A DNA stretch of 64,000 nucleotides from Pagrus major (taxonomy: Eukaryota; Chordata; Actinopteri; Spariformes; Sparidae): positions 11,172,165 to 11,236,164 of the forward strand of contig NC_133236.1 in the NCBI RefSeq assembly GCF_040436345.1. The letters run 5' to 3'. The notes under the pieces were generated by a model, which did not search any database, had not been told where the DNA came from, and worked only from the letters and a program-made list of their open reading frames with translations. Both the position numbers and the translations under genes were made by a program. Below, piece by piece: positions 19,678 to 34,600 of this stretch. Position 1 is the stretch's first letter; each line of letters opens with the position of its first letter.

Positions 19678-22600
19678 CTGCAGATGCAAAAATCGCCACG
19701 AGGAAAATGAAAACAAAAGACAGAGAAAAGACAAGTCAGGGAAGAAGCCAGAGGTTCACTCAGTGCTGTGCTACACATGACTGAATGGTGGGAGCAATGT
19801 CCGTAAAGTTGGTCTTTTGCTCTACTTTGCTACCGTCCTCTTCTCTGTTTGTGCTTAAGCTTTAATTTTTTCACTGAGTCAAACAGAAGTGAGCTGCAGT
19901 TTTGCTGCATTGCAAAAAATCAATTTATGTTTGGATTTGATTTATCGAGCCTGACACAGAACAGCAATACAACCATCAGATTATATGAAAACCAATGGAT
20001 TTTTCTTTAAAACTTAAGACCTACTTATTCAGAAAGGCGCTTAGTAACTGTCTCTTTTATGAATCTGCCTTTTTAGTGGATATTTGATTCCTTTTTTATG
20101 AATGTATTGATCTTTTTCTATTGTTTTGTTTCTAGTGTGTCTGCAAAGCACTTTGAGCTGCATTTTATGTAATAATATTAATAATCTAAACCTTTTTATA
20201 AGATCTGTATGGGGGTGTAATTCACAATTCTGTCCACATGGGGGCAGCAAAGCCATTGTTAAGATCCAGTGATCAGAGCAGAGCAGAGAATTCCCTCCTA
20301 CATACCAGCTGTATACAAACACTAATTGTCCTAACAAGCTGTTTTTGCAGTTAGTTTACAGGAAAACAACAAACTGTGCAGTTTTTTGGGAGTGAAAAGT
20401 GATGCAACACGTGTACAGTACAGGAAATTCATGTATGTGAACTTCTTACACTGTAGTGTTGAAGATGAATCAGCCAGATCTTCTTTATATTTTTTGTATC
20501 TCATTATGTTATGCAAATGGAAATGTATGCTGTTGTTTTAAACATGGGAATTGTTGTTACTATTGTGTTTGAGTTAATTAATCCGCTGCTGAAAATAGTG
20601 CCCAACGAAAACACTATTTCCTCCTGTTTGAGTGAGTTTGGTAAAAACTAAAGTGAAAAGCTGGTTGAGGATATTAGTCTTTTTTTTTTTTAATTAAAAG
20701 GAACTATATTTGTCTTCATCAGATACCAACGGGCCGAGAGCCAGAGATAGAGTAGGAGGGTCAGGAAGTATTAATGGACTAACACAAGGTTGATTTTGGT
20801 CTTTTCGTGGGATTTGATCACCAGATATAATCTTTAATACGGTTAACTTTTTATTTTTTAAGCTATGAGTAGCTGGAAACTTACATTTTTAATATGCATG
20901 CTGGCATAAAGAATTTAAAATAATTTTCTCTTGATCCACTAACTAGATCTGTCTTTTTCAGCATATGGAGTTAAGCTGAGGATGACCTTGAGATGTGGCT
21001 GAAAGCTTGAGAACAGTTTGAAGAGTTAAGATATTTGTTTTGACAACTTTCAAGTGTAGAATCCGGACACAGCTTTGCATTTACACTTTACATGTGTTTC
21101 GCCTGGAAACATGTTAGGATGTCAATGTTTTAGCATGACGAAGAAACTCTGCGTGATCCGTATCGGACTTTTCAAACCTCTATCAACCCTCATAAACTGC
21201 TGAGAGTTATTTGTTTTTACAGGTGGATGCCGATCATTGGCGTTGTCTGTTTGACCACATGAGGCTGTACCTTCTTCCTGCCTCATGTCCTCAGGGGGAA
21301 ACATGTAGTTCCCCAAAGTTTGAACTAATTAGGCTGATCAAAACAAACACCTATTGGAGCCTTGTCTGCTCTCTTAATTGGCTACTTCTTAAATAAACAG
21401 TCTCTTGACCCCGGGGTAATGTTTAAACTTCGAGGGTCGTATTTTCGTTGTTTTCTATGCTAGAAGAAGTCGACTTCTTCCCAAAGGGCTTTTATTTCGT
21501 GCAGCCTGATAAATCAAGTTTATACTGCACACGGTCACAAGGATTCTGTTTTAAGTTTATGAAATATTAATTGGGATATTTACAGTTATTCGCATTCAAC
21601 ATTCCCATATTAAACAAACACTCTAGCACAGTACTGCTATATAACTGTAGCTTTTTATTCATCATAAAATAACACCAGTGAAATCTCCCTCCATGATCAT
21701 TTGTGGGTATTTTTTCTGTCTTTCAATGTCGCCAATTACAGGAAGTGTTCGAAGGATAAGTTGAAACTTTATTGATCCATGAGGAGAAGATGGGCTGTGA
21801 CAACAGCAAAAGGAAAAGTGTTTATATTTATAAAAAAACTGATTATATCCTATGGATTTCTCTATGGGAAACATTTAAGATACAGAAAGATTATTAGCAG
21901 GTAAAAGGAGAATTTATATGGTCTATGTATGGGCATTAAGTTGTTGTAAAAAGCTATATTTACCTCATTAAGTATGATTGTTGGATATCATTTTAAGATA
22001 GCTGATGTACAGAAAAGGACGATTTTGTTGACTGGCAATGGGAAGCGAGAGGAAAAGAAAATGTGATCAGAGATGCTGGATGAACTGAGCGATATGGGAT
22101 TGAAATGTGACGGAGAGGACATGAAAAGAGATTGGCAGAGGATGTGATGAAGAATCAAGGTCAGAGGAGACGCAAGACGATAAGAAAGATGAAGAAGGAA
22201 GGACAGAATCAGAGGAGGGAAGGTAATGATGTGGCTAACTCTTTACAGATTGTGATGAGATCTCGGGGGCCAGCTAGAAATCTTATAAGTCTGTTTCTGA
22301 TTGAAAAGCAAAGCCCAAACACTCAAAAGCTTACTCCGCTGTCATCAGGCAACAAATGTCTGCCGGGCCCAACAGTCCCATCAGGATCAGGAAAGGAACA
22401 ACATGTTTTTGTTCTACTAGACACATAAATATGTTATTTTTGTATTATATTCTGTGCAAAAATAAAACTGTTGTATATGATATTATCTACAATAACAATC
22501 TAGCATTAATTGTATGGGACACTGTCTTCTGTCGACACCATGGACTGTATAAAATATGGACGGATCATCCTGGTTTGAAAAGTGAAACCAACGCTGAAGG

Positions 22601-25600
22601 GCCTTAAACCACATTCTTTGCACAGCCAGCAGGGGGTGACTACTGGTTTCAAAGCGAAGTCCGATTGTATGTAAGCTTATGAGAAACTGACCCTACTTCT
22701 CATTTGATTCATGACCTGAGTTAACAGTCTCCTCATGAGTTTATGGTCTCAATTGAGTAAAGTAGAGCAAAATAGACGATAAAGCAGGGTTTGTTTTGTG
22801 GCGTCGCTACCTTGTGATTAACAGGTCTATCAGGATATCCTCCAAACTCCAATCTCTTATCCAAACATGGTCACTTCCAACTCCCAAAAATAATGGATGG
22901 AGACCTTATTTTTATATAGCCAATCAAATCCTGCATAAAGCAATAATGCAATTGTTGTATTATAGGCAGAACAAATGGTCACACTTAGCTCTGAACAACA
23001 ACCAACATTAGCTTTTCGTAACTTCTTGAACAAACATTAAACAGAGAAAATTTCACTGCTCATGTCAGTTTGCAGGCCAGATGGCTAATATGATGTAGCA
23101 CATTTAACAGCATGTGAATGTACCAGCAAACTGCCCTTCAGTCCAGTTAGATGCTGGTGTCTCTACTCTTCAGTACCACTAACAACAAGCCTTCATTACA
23201 TGTAAGCTGCAGTGCAAGTTTGTTTTCTTTGTCACCTGTTCCCCTGCTGGTGCTCAGCCTGCCAGCTGCTGTAAGTCAAATATAGACTCTCCAACATGTC
23301 TGATATTTACCAGAAGACCTTTTAATTCTTAGTTTTTCTTCCTTTTAATGATACAACATTACTATCAATACAGTTTAGAAGTTAACATTATCCTTGATGA
23401 CAAAAAGGAATGACTAACTGTTATTTAGTAACAAGTACATAACAAGTTCTCATTTCCTGAAACTAATGTTTACATGGAGCTCAAACCAAACCCTCTAAAG
23501 GTGCCAATAATAGTTGACCAGATGACCAAGAGGATGATCTACAGTCTCCTTTGGGATGATCTCCTTTAACGCTGCACTTTCAAATTTTTTTGTGGTCTGA
23601 TTCCCTGAATTATACAGATGTGGAACACTTTTTAGCTGCATTTAATTTTTATATAGATATTTTTTCTTTTTGATTAAATTTAGTATCTACCAGTCTGTAG
23701 CATGACCTTTACTTTACACTTTACATCATCCTATCTAATTTATAAACGTTTAGCTTTAACCATGTTCTCATTGGTCCTCAGAGGGCAATAAGTACCAGCT
23801 AAAGTTAGCTTTATAATCAGTGTCAGGATATTTGCGTATGTCCCAGGCAAAAACCTTGACTTACTCACATTAAGTTAGTGTATTTATAATTTACATTCAC
23901 ATCATTAATAGAAAAAAATACAGTAGGGGAAGGTAATATTAGAATACATTCTTTAAATCTACTGCAGGAGTTTTGCTAAAGCACCAGTCTGTAGTTGGTG
24001 TACAGCATCCTTTCTGGGTGGGAACCTTTTTTTTACTTTAGAGAAAACTGTTAATTAACTCTGCTCACTGCTGTTTGGCTCATTGTTTAGTATTCAGAAT
24101 CAATTGTTATATTCCTGTTCTGATTAATGTTGAAAGTCCACTTTGATGAGGTTTGTTTTTGCTTCAAGATAAAACTACTTTGAGGACCAAATAATTTAAA
24201 GGGGTCAGCTGAACAAATTGCTCATCAGTGTGTTGGGAGCAGGTTAATGTCGGGGCAGAGGGATCAGTCGAGTTACAAATGTTTGTCAAGAACAAAGAGT
24301 GTGCGTGGAGAGGATGGGCCAATCGTTTAATGGAGTCTGAAAACATTTCAAAGCAGATCAACGATATCTGACCTCATACTGTCAATGCTCGGCTCTGTTG
24401 TGAGCGTGTTTCTCTGTGTGTGTGTGCATTTTATAACAGTAAGATGTAGGTCCCATCATAAGAGGTTTGTTCCAAGCTTTAGCAAAGCAGCCACCACATC
24501 TCGGTCTTTACATAGATGGCAGCAGAACATGCAGCATAGAAACATGCTCACTCACACACACACACACGCTCACACATGCTAGAAACTTCAATAACAGAGC
24601 CGTAAAAAACACATTTCCTGGCATGCGATACACAAACTGCATGTATTCATGTGAAAAGCATGTTACATAATTTATAATCATAATAAATTCACACCACAGC
24701 CACCAATCACAGCCAATATCAAGAAACAAGAGGACGATTATTGGACCACAGAGCTGAGAAGTAAAGCGGTTTTCAAAATAAGACACCACCACACACAGAG
24801 GGGACAGTCCACGATAGCAAAAGACAATATCTACTTCATTATAAATTCACATAATAGTTTATTTATTTGGTGTACAAAAATAGTCAATCCCATTTCGAGT
24901 TGAGTAGAAAAAGTGCAGCGTGAGCAACATGCTGGAAATTAGATGAGTAATGACGAACCATAAAATGACACAATGCACAACAAAGAGCCACAACAGATAT
25001 TAACAGCAAGTTGAATAACTTCCTGAACAGAAAATGGAAACCTGTCAGCATGCACACTGTTCACAGACGGACGGACACATGGAAAGGACAAAATGGAAAT
25101 AAATAAAAACATGCCCCTTTTGCATTCCAAGGCCATTCTTTGAAGCTTCAGTCACATATGGGACTCTTGTGTTGATGTTCTGTTTGTAATGTCAATTTCT
25201 TTTATTGAAACACCTGAGATGCTGCTGATGTCTCTCAGTTGAAATGTGCTGCAGGGAAATGCAGCCATGTACTTTATCTAACGAGGATCAGCCATTTTGT
25301 GATATAAACCTCAGCGCCTGATAGGAGACTACCAGTCTGTTTTATCCCAAATTATCGCCCTGTTTCCACACAGTTTTGTTTCGTATGCGTAAATGGATTT
25401 CTTCACAAATTTCTTTTAAATGCCACCGCAAGCATGAGAGAGAAACTAAATTTCCCAGTTTTTATATGCGCTTTGGAGCACAATCGAGACAAAAGTGGGT
25501 GACAAATAAGTGAGGAGGTTAGCCTGCCAGGTGTGTAGCCTGTTTTGTGAAACATTTTGTTAAAGTTGTCAGAACCACTGTGCATGCACTCTAACTTATT

Positions 25601-28600
25601 CATGTTACACAGCTAGCATGTAACCAGTATTAGCTAAATTTATTGTCGAACGTCTCGCTCTTCACAAAAAGTGTATGAATAGAGCTGTATTAGCATTCGT
25701 CAATCAATGCCCTGTGGCACAGTGCATACAGTTTGTCCAGAATCTACCGCAAAGGTTTCAATGTCGTCGGGGCAAATTCCTGACCGAAAAAAACAGGAGT
25801 TTCACAAATAGAACCAAGATCACTGAGGTTACCACTGGAACGGATAGATCTGCGGCTGACTCGCATACGTACAAAGTGCTATGTGGAAACGAGGTGTCAA
25901 GCTTAGCAAGTGTAAATGAGATAATTAAGTGGAGTAATACCACATATATGCAAATGTTAGCATATCCAGCTAACGCGCATACTACCATAGCATTACTTCC
26001 AAGGCCATTTCATACTACATTTTTTTATGAGGTAACAAGTTACTCTAACATTATTCATGAATAGTACATCCACTGTATGGTATTTTCCCACTATGTGGAT
26101 GGTGGTCTGGATGCTAACGTTACTATTCAGAGTTTAAGCTAATGTTAGCAGCTCTGTCTTGCTCTGTATTAGGAAGGTTACACTCCAGCAGCCACAGCTA
26201 AATCGTTTCCTAAGATTTTTTATGGTAATCAAAGACACTAGTGAAACTGCTTGGAAATGCGAACAATAAAGCATAACAATAACCTCTGTATTGCTTTTCC
26301 GAGTGTGTAAACTTAGCAAGTAAATGGGGCTACTTTGGAATGAAAACACAGTCATCTCTCACTAACTATTTCTGCATCTGCAACAAAGAATCAAGCTGGT
26401 GATGATGCTAACTTTTGCCTCAGACATGCAGCTTTAGCCCCAGTCTTTTAGCACAGTATTAATCAAGTGCATATTTAAGACCCCTTTACAGGTTTTGTTT
26501 TAAAACTTGTCAGCTGGAAACACTAAAAACACAGCCAGAGACGACCAACTAAAGTTAGCTTATAAAGCTAGGTAGCTACAGCTGATAAACTAAGCTAGCG
26601 ACAGGTGTTTTTTAAGCTTGAACAGACTGGAAGCTGCTTTTGTCTAACACTAGCTCAAATGAATCAAAACTAAATGGCAAATCTGCCACCGTTATCATTG
26701 TAAAGTACATGTGTCTTGTGCGAGGACAGGGAGCTTGACAGGCGTAGCAGCAATAGTAACTAAGGTAGGTGGGGACTAGCGCTCGAATACAACACATTAG
26801 AGTGTCTGAAAGCTGTTATTTTACCCTCTGCAGCTCGTGATGACAATGATTTCATGCTACTTATGCTTTATGAAAGGGCCCACTTGGCAGGAAGGGATGA
26901 AAATGTAAAACATCAGTTACCGTCCCACTGAGGAGTTTCTTTTCAAAGCCAGAAACAACAGAGAGTTCTGGTAGGTTTTGTTGTTATTTTCAGGCTTCTG
27001 TGAGAGAACACTCAGCCTAAAATACAGTTTCTACATTCAAGGTTTGACTAAGGCTACGAGTCAAATCAGTAAAAGTGCTTTAACCCTCATTAACCAGCAG
27101 GATTTTCCAATTAAACCCAAGTCTGTGATTGGATGATTGATGCGTGGATTGACCAGCTGCTGCCCGTCGGGGCTGAAAAGGTCTCACCTCATGAATTTCT
27201 TGGGTTCGGTGGGAGGGGTCGGCGGGGGAAGAGGTTTGTTGGAGTTGAGTTCAAGGTGGTGGAGGGGGGAGTTGGGGAGGGGCTCTAGGCGGCTGGGCTG
27301 GGCTGGGGGCGGTGGTGGGGGTTGTGGGGGCTGCCCACTTCCCGAACCTGCCACGCCCACGCCCATACCCGATGCCTCCATAGCCCTGACATTAGAAGAG
27401 CTGCTGAATCTGCTGGCTGCTGTTTTCTCATTCTTTCTCTTTTGCTACAGACAAAAAAGAAAAGGAGGGGCATGGGGGTCAAAAAAGGAGCAAAAAAGGG
27501 AAGTTTGAAACAAAATCATAATAAAAGATAAGAGGAAATGGAGGAAAAAGAGGGAAAATGGAGGACAGGCAGAGCCCTAGAGGTCCATCCAGTGAGAGAC
27601 AGGAAGAGAGCAGCGTGCTAACTTGATCATTTGAATGTTGATCGAAGCAGAGTGAATGGATCAATCTGAAGACTGGCATCAATCAGTCTCAGTCTGAAAG
27701 CATCAGTCGCTCTGAGCAGAATGGAAGTTCAGATGAAGAGAGATGTGTCAGAGCAGAAAACATCTCACACTAACAAATGGCTTGGAAAGCAAAGGAAAGC
27801 TGGAGAAAAAGTCAGGAAGAACAATCGAATCGGGAGGAAGAATCACTCGCAGATTTAGACGCACAAACACATAAATAAAAACCAGCACACGGTGAACACA
27901 CGACACATATACAGATATGTGGAATAAATACATGTAACAGCAGGAAACATAAATACTGGAAGTTATAGAACCTGAGACATGATGTCAACAGTTATATACT
28001 GATCATGCAGAGGGGACCATTCAACTCAGACACACTGTGAGAGATGAAATATGTTTTTCAGGAGCACAAAGAACTTTAAAGACCCTGAAAACATATTTTC
28101 TCAAATTGCTTCTTATTATGAGCAAAGGGATCCGACAGGACCACACAGTTTTCTGCCAACGCCAGAACAGCTTTTGTCGTTTAATTAAATGTGATGTCAC
28201 ATCCTTCCATGCACCAATCAGGATTAAGCAACATTTGAATCAAAATGTGGCGACAGTTGTGGAGCTATGGTTGTGGCAGTGTTCCAGGGCCAAACCTAAT
28301 TAGTATGCCAAAGATTGCAGTGGTTTAAACATGCTAGCTTCGTTTTTATATTTAAAAATGGTGGGAAAGAGAAAGAAGTCATGGTTTAAGTTAAAAAAGC
28401 CCATATCAGATACAGAATCAGAATCAGAAATACTTTATCAGAAATACTTTATTGATCCCCGAGGGAAATACAGGCCCATATTTAAGTTTATATTAGCCGG
28501 CGACCTCTAGTGGCCACAGTAATCATTACAGCAGCAGAGGAGGAAGTCAGGCAGAAGAAGTATAAAGTAACAAAGTTTGCAAATTGAGGAGGATGGAGTA

Positions 28601-31600
28601 AGATGGTTGCATCAAACGTTCACCCAGGAGAACACTGTTTGTATCCAGTGTGAAAGACAAAGCTGAGTTATTTTAACTCATGAGTACCCAATGAGGTCAG
28701 TTCGTAACTGAAGTTACACGAGTGACGTAGATATTTTAAACCGAACCAAAATGACTTCCTCAACCTCATCGACAAAGGTCTGCATCTGTTTTTCTTTCCT
28801 TCCTGGTATTTTCATACTTCTGATGACTTAACTTATGTAAATATGTAAGAAATGTACTTATTTTAACCAGAACCGTGATCTTTCTCGAGACTTAACCAAG
28901 TAGTTTGGGCGCCTTAACCTTTCCACAACTATTCTACAACATTAAAGGTCCACTTTGTAAGAAAATTGATATTTGAGTCTCTTTCCCAAATTGTCAAATA
29001 CTGAAGCCTTGGGATCAAAGGTCGGGTCGGTCGCCATACCAGAGCGTAATATTTGAAGAGTTGGGAATGAGACTCAAAAATCAAAGATCTTACGAAGTGG
29101 ACCTTTAACTTCGTAACATACTTGACGTCACGTATGTAAGCTCCTTGTGTTGTCACCAACAGACATACCTCCAGTTGCGAGGTTGTTTGGTCATTTTGAC
29201 AGCACAATGTCAATCATTAGTTTGTGAGTTGAGTCAAGTTTAGGACATTTGTTAAGTTTAACTTTGTATAAACTTAAATGTTAACACATACAAATATATC
29301 ATGTTTAAGTAATCTGTTGCCTATTTAAATATGTTTTCAGGGCCTTTTAAAGCTTTTTACACTTCAAATTAATGCAATTTTAACTAAAAAAGCACTTGTA
29401 TCCCTTTAGGTTTGAGATGAAATGGGACACAGTAACTCTTTCATTAAAAGTAAATTAATAGATCCTGTTGTTCATGTTCAGTAGATTTGAGATTGCAACA
29501 GTATTGTGTATCTGTATACTGTGGATCCTTTTCATAAAAGTTGAAGGTTATTTCAATTCAACAATATTAACAGTATTAATGTTGTATTGTGGTGATGCTT
29601 GACTGTTCGATAACTTTTTGAACTGTGACACTTTGGTTTAATTGTTGTAAAGAAATGAGACCTTGTACAACTGTCAGCCTCCATTTCATACCAGAGAAAA
29701 AGAAGCAAAACACACCATATTTCCCATTAACTGTGCTGTTTCCTGTCCTCTTTCACTGTCCTTGGCAACTTTGTTTGTACTAAAAAGAATAAACTTGTAA
29801 AAATTGATTTTTCCATCGGCCCGACATTGCAGTGAAAGTTTTAGCTCTTTTTCGCTGGAACATCATAATCCTGTCTTTTGCAATAAAACACAAAACTTTC
29901 CTTTTTTTTTGTCATGGCAGCAGATTTCCTGCTCGGTTCAACCTGAAACGCTCTGGTGGAGGCTGACAGTCGGCACAAAATGGTCTCATTCCTTAACAGC
30001 AATTAGAGTAATGTTTGAAAATTACTGCGGCCATGATTTATGGCTGTTGCAATGCAATCGTACCTTTTTAAAACTTCGGCACTGATTGTTCTTCTGATCG
30101 ATCAGCACTGACGGATATGAAATGAGATGCAGTGGATATCATCTTTGCTATGTAGTAGAACAAAGCGGCAGGCTGATCAGAGTGCCCCTGTGTGTGGTGT
30201 GTTACAGGATATCGGGGCCTACCTTGATGAGCGGGTTGATAACTCCTACGTTAGGACTGGCGTTGAACACTTTGTTGAAGTTGGTCTCCCTGTTGACGAG
30301 TTCCAGCTGGTAGAACTTCTTGTCGTCCTGGAGGAGAAAACCATGTTAGCTGACAGCCAGAAAGGCTGCGGGAGACTCAAGGGACTGTGAAATGACTGAA
30401 AATCACACATTTAAGAGTTCTGTCTGCAGTGTTTCTTTAGAGGCACACACATATTTGACGCTGCATTTTGATTCTGCTTCCCCGAAATTCTTCTTCCTAC
30501 CTGGATTTAGGACTTGAAAGTTAGCTTTTAAACACTCAACTCTTCACCTCTAAATGACTGCAGACTGTGGATCTCAGACACAAGCTCGTGACTCAGGACC
30601 CTCAATGGCAGCAGCACTACAGCGTGACAAATTGTAAGCTGATTTATGAAGTCACCTTCATGTGATCAGAGCAGTGGAACCGCAGTAGCCTTGTGTTATT
30701 GTCAACGGTGTTCCAGACACACCCTATGAAAATCACAGTGTTAATGAGGTGAAGTACACTGGATCACAAACTGTCTGAGAGACAGAAATTAAGGTCGGCC
30801 GTGTTAATGCAAAGAACCTTAAAAAGAATGAAGGGTCATTACGTCACTGAATCTTGCTTTGGGGCCAGACTGTGTTGCCAGCTGTATCTATGGGTGATAC
30901 ATGGTGAAACACACTGAAACCCAGCATATCAACGTCGTATGACTTCTGATGAAGAAACGCCTCCAGAAAATGAAAGAACACACTTCAGAGAGCAGGTGAA
31001 CCACTGATTTTTTCCCCAAATGATTGACAGAGCTGATAAAAGTGTGATTAAACGGAGCCGGTCCGACCAAATATCGCTGAAGAAACTGCAATTACACTCT
31101 GAACAGGAGGCTTTTCCAAACGAAATTGAGGGACGAACAACATTTCAATAAAACAATAATCACTGGTTAAGAAAATCTCTCTTCACTTTCTGGGACCTTT
31201 ATAAAATTAACATCCCGTATGTAACATGTTTAATCTGCACTGAAGTCGTAGGAAGTGGCTGCACTACAGGGATTAGGAGGCATAGTTTCCCGCTGCTTCC
31301 AGTCTTTATGCTAAGCTACGCTAATTACCTCCAGGCTCTACCTCCATATTTAGTGTGTCGACACAACAGTGGTATCGATCTTCTCATCTTACTCTCGGCA
31401 TGGAAGCAAGTAAGCTATTGAACTATTCCCCAAAATCTTTTTCCATGGGCGGTGGATCAAAAGACAAACTGAACCTCTAGATCAGGAGATTCTAAAACAA
31501 AGCTGTATATGTCTTTCGCAAACCTCAAAAAAAGAAACCACACCCCAGTCTCCTTGCAAACTATTGCATTTACTGTAAATTTTCAACTGACCAGGGGAAT

Positions 31601-34600
31601 TATATCTTTAAAAACTCTACTTACAAAATGCTTTCCTGAAAAACTATTTGGCTTTGTGGGATACAAATGTCACACATGTCTGAAACTACTTCCTCCTGTA
31701 TATAAGACACATATTACCTCATCAGCAGTTACCTACCACAAGTTTCTTGACTAGAGACTCCCTCTCTGACACCATGTCCTTCAGCTCAGCGATGATCTGC
31801 AGATCCTCAGGACGACTCTCCCTGTTCCTGAACTTCTCCTCTGTTCCTTCCAGCCTGTTAAGAGACAAAAACATTAATATTCTGCATGAGGGATCCACTG
31901 AGCAGCGTTCAGACTCTTAGGTAAACACAATAATTAAGTAATGAAAAAGGAAGACAGCATTCAAAACTTCTTCCTCAGCGGTGAACTGCGTTAAAATGCT
32001 CAGTTTGAGATGTGATCTAAGCAGGTTGTGTGTAAAATATGCAACATCAAATATCAATTACACATCAAAAAGAGCGAGGTGAAGATCTCGCTCTTTAAAG
32101 TGAGTGTGTACTCGATGGAACCTTATGTTGGTTAAGAGAATTAAATGCATATATTACAGGGAGCAAAGAGATGATGATTCATAGGCTTTTCTTTTTCATT
32201 AGCTTTTGATCAATAAAACAGTAATTGTCCCCAGTCCTTTCCCGTCGTTGCCCTCCTCTCCTCTCATTACAAAAACCATTAAGCAGCGGGGCGTTCAAAT
32301 CAAAAATAGAGCTGCGCGGTTCCTCCGGAGGTTGTTTTCATTCTGTGAGTTATGAGAATTTTCAAAAAACTCTATAATGGATTTCTGCTACTTTCCGAGC
32401 GGCCCCTCAGAGAAATCACCACTCGTGTAAAAACCTCCGATTCATTTAAAATTCGGTGACATTTTCTCTAATGCAACACATGCTAAAGATCGCTGAGCAG
32501 AATGGGCATTAGCCGGCTGAAATGTTCTCAAGCGAGGAACAACCAATCATGAAGTGACACTGTTGCTGGGAAATGACTCATTTTTAAAAATTGTAATAAA
32601 ATGAAACAAAACACAATTGAAAGCCTCCATTTGGCACCAGGAGCGCAAAGTTTAGAGAACAAATGCACTTTGGAAAGTTTTTCAGTTTCAATTCATCAGT
32701 TGCCCAATACTTCATATCACGTCACTGTCCTTTTAATGTGATACAGAGATGAACTAAAATTGCAAGGTTCAAGCATTTATCACAACACTGCAATTTGTAG
32801 ACTTGATAAAAATGTACAAATTTTGTACAATTTTTTGTTGTAGTCACCTCTCGGTTTTGAGAATTACAAGACACCGTCCAAGATCCAAAACACAAGTTTA
32901 AACTGAACAAGAACAAACAAAAATGACATCTGAAGTACGATGAGTTTCAGTGAAACAACAAGCTACTGGAATATTAAACATGAAACCAGGGCTCGAGATG
33001 TCAACGTTGTTTCTGGAGCAATAGAAAACATGAAACAGAGATTTTCCTCAGGACGGGGTGTATGTATAACTATAAATTAACAAATGACAAACTGAACCGA
33101 GCACTGTCAACAACAGAGTGCGGCTCGCAGTGCAAGTCCTATGAAAAATATGACGCATTAAAATCGCGTTATTTTTTGACTGTAGCGGTGAGGTCTTCTG
33201 AGGTGTCTGTGTTTCTTATGATTAAACAAGGCTCCTCTGCATGTTCAGCTGTGAGCCCATTTCTTGTTTTACCAGTCCCTTATGTGACAGTGATTTAAGC
33301 AGCCTTTCACCTCCCACACTTCCACAGCACAAACCACTGAGGGGTCTCTTTGTGACATTCACGCCACAGTGTGAAATCACAGTTTCTTAAAGGCCGAGCA
33401 CCAGAACAGCTTGTCTTCCCGATAAACTGCGTTCTCTCCATGGACTGTCCGCCGCCGCACAGGAGCAGCCACCGGAGCTCTGCTCAGTGATACTGATACA
33501 TACTGATCTGCAGTTTCATCAGATACACTGCCTGCTGCTGCTGTGCTGGTCCTTCTGTGGACGTCTGATAGCCGATTCATCGTGTTTGTCAAACATTTTC
33601 AGCAGCTCAAACATCAGGATCAGGACTGCTCCAGCAGTGTCTCTGTTTGGCTTTGTTTTACAACGAAGAGAAGGGAACATTTTAGCTTAAACTATGTTCA
33701 CTGAGCTTTAGGATTTGAATTATTTAACCGCTTAAAACTGTGTTAAACAGTCACGGAGCAACAGAAGGTATGATTTCTTAGCAAATCATAATGGCCTTTT
33801 TAAAGCTGCATTAGTCAGTTTATTGACCTCTAAAACAGGAGTTCTCAAAGTTTTGACGAGTTTGTGCAGATTTAAGGAGCCAGCCAGCATGTGATGGAGC
33901 GCGGCAGAGGAAGACCCATTAACTTTTCATCAGACTACTGATTTGTCTGATAATGGCAGTTAAAGCCGCAGCAGACAACTCTAGAGAAAGAAAGTATTTC
34001 GTCAAATACTGGCGCTTTGGGTCGGCCACCGGGACGCTTGTTCGGTTAAAGCTGAAACGCAACAGGAGGTTTTTCTCCAGACCAGAAAAGGAAGTGCCTG
34101 TAAATGATGTGCTGTTTCAAGTTTTATCCTAATTGCCCTGAACAGACGCTTTAGCCAAGAATCATACACTGACAGCGGGAAGGACTTCCAGAGAGTCCAT
34201 TTGTCAGTAAACTCCCCAAATGGAGCTCATTTGTTCCCACTGAGGCTGGTGGGGAGTTCATGATCCGATCCAGACATTCAGGTTTTATTCTGCTTGTTCC
34301 AACGTGTTCAATTCTTCTGTTTCTGTACTTTTTGTTGTTTGCATTTCACACTTAAACGTCTGGTATCTCATGCCAATAAAACCCGTTGAATTGAATGTAT
34401 CTCTGCTCTCACTGTGGCCGTTTTCTCTCGGGGCAGGAGCACACTGAGTCCAAATGTTTAGAGTCCAGCTATTTTACGCCCGACTGCCACAGCATCAGCA
34501 ACCCTTCAGTGAGCAGGAAGACCCTCTGTGACACCCAGCTGGACTGTCAGTGACACATGAAAGGCAGGGGGAGGCCGGTGTCACCCACGGCTTCCATCTT

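Larger units (their letters stand above)
19678..27187 (-). other. fam184a last intron
   Basis: 7.5 kb without a recognisable gene. It contains a LINE 3'-end relic (about 20005-20175), a fragment of an aactttattgatcc repeat near 21760, a dispersed repeat at 22540-22700 and a CA microsatellite near 24550. The remainder is AT-rich unique sequence. Confidence 0.6.
27445..30222 (-). other. fam184a intron with two mobile fragments
   Basis: 2.8 kb. Its left edge is purine-rich on the plus strand (27450-27610). It holds a tttattgatccccgag repeat at 28421-28475 and a palindromic TTAA-flanked MITE at 28942-29108. No other exon is visible. Confidence 0.65.
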
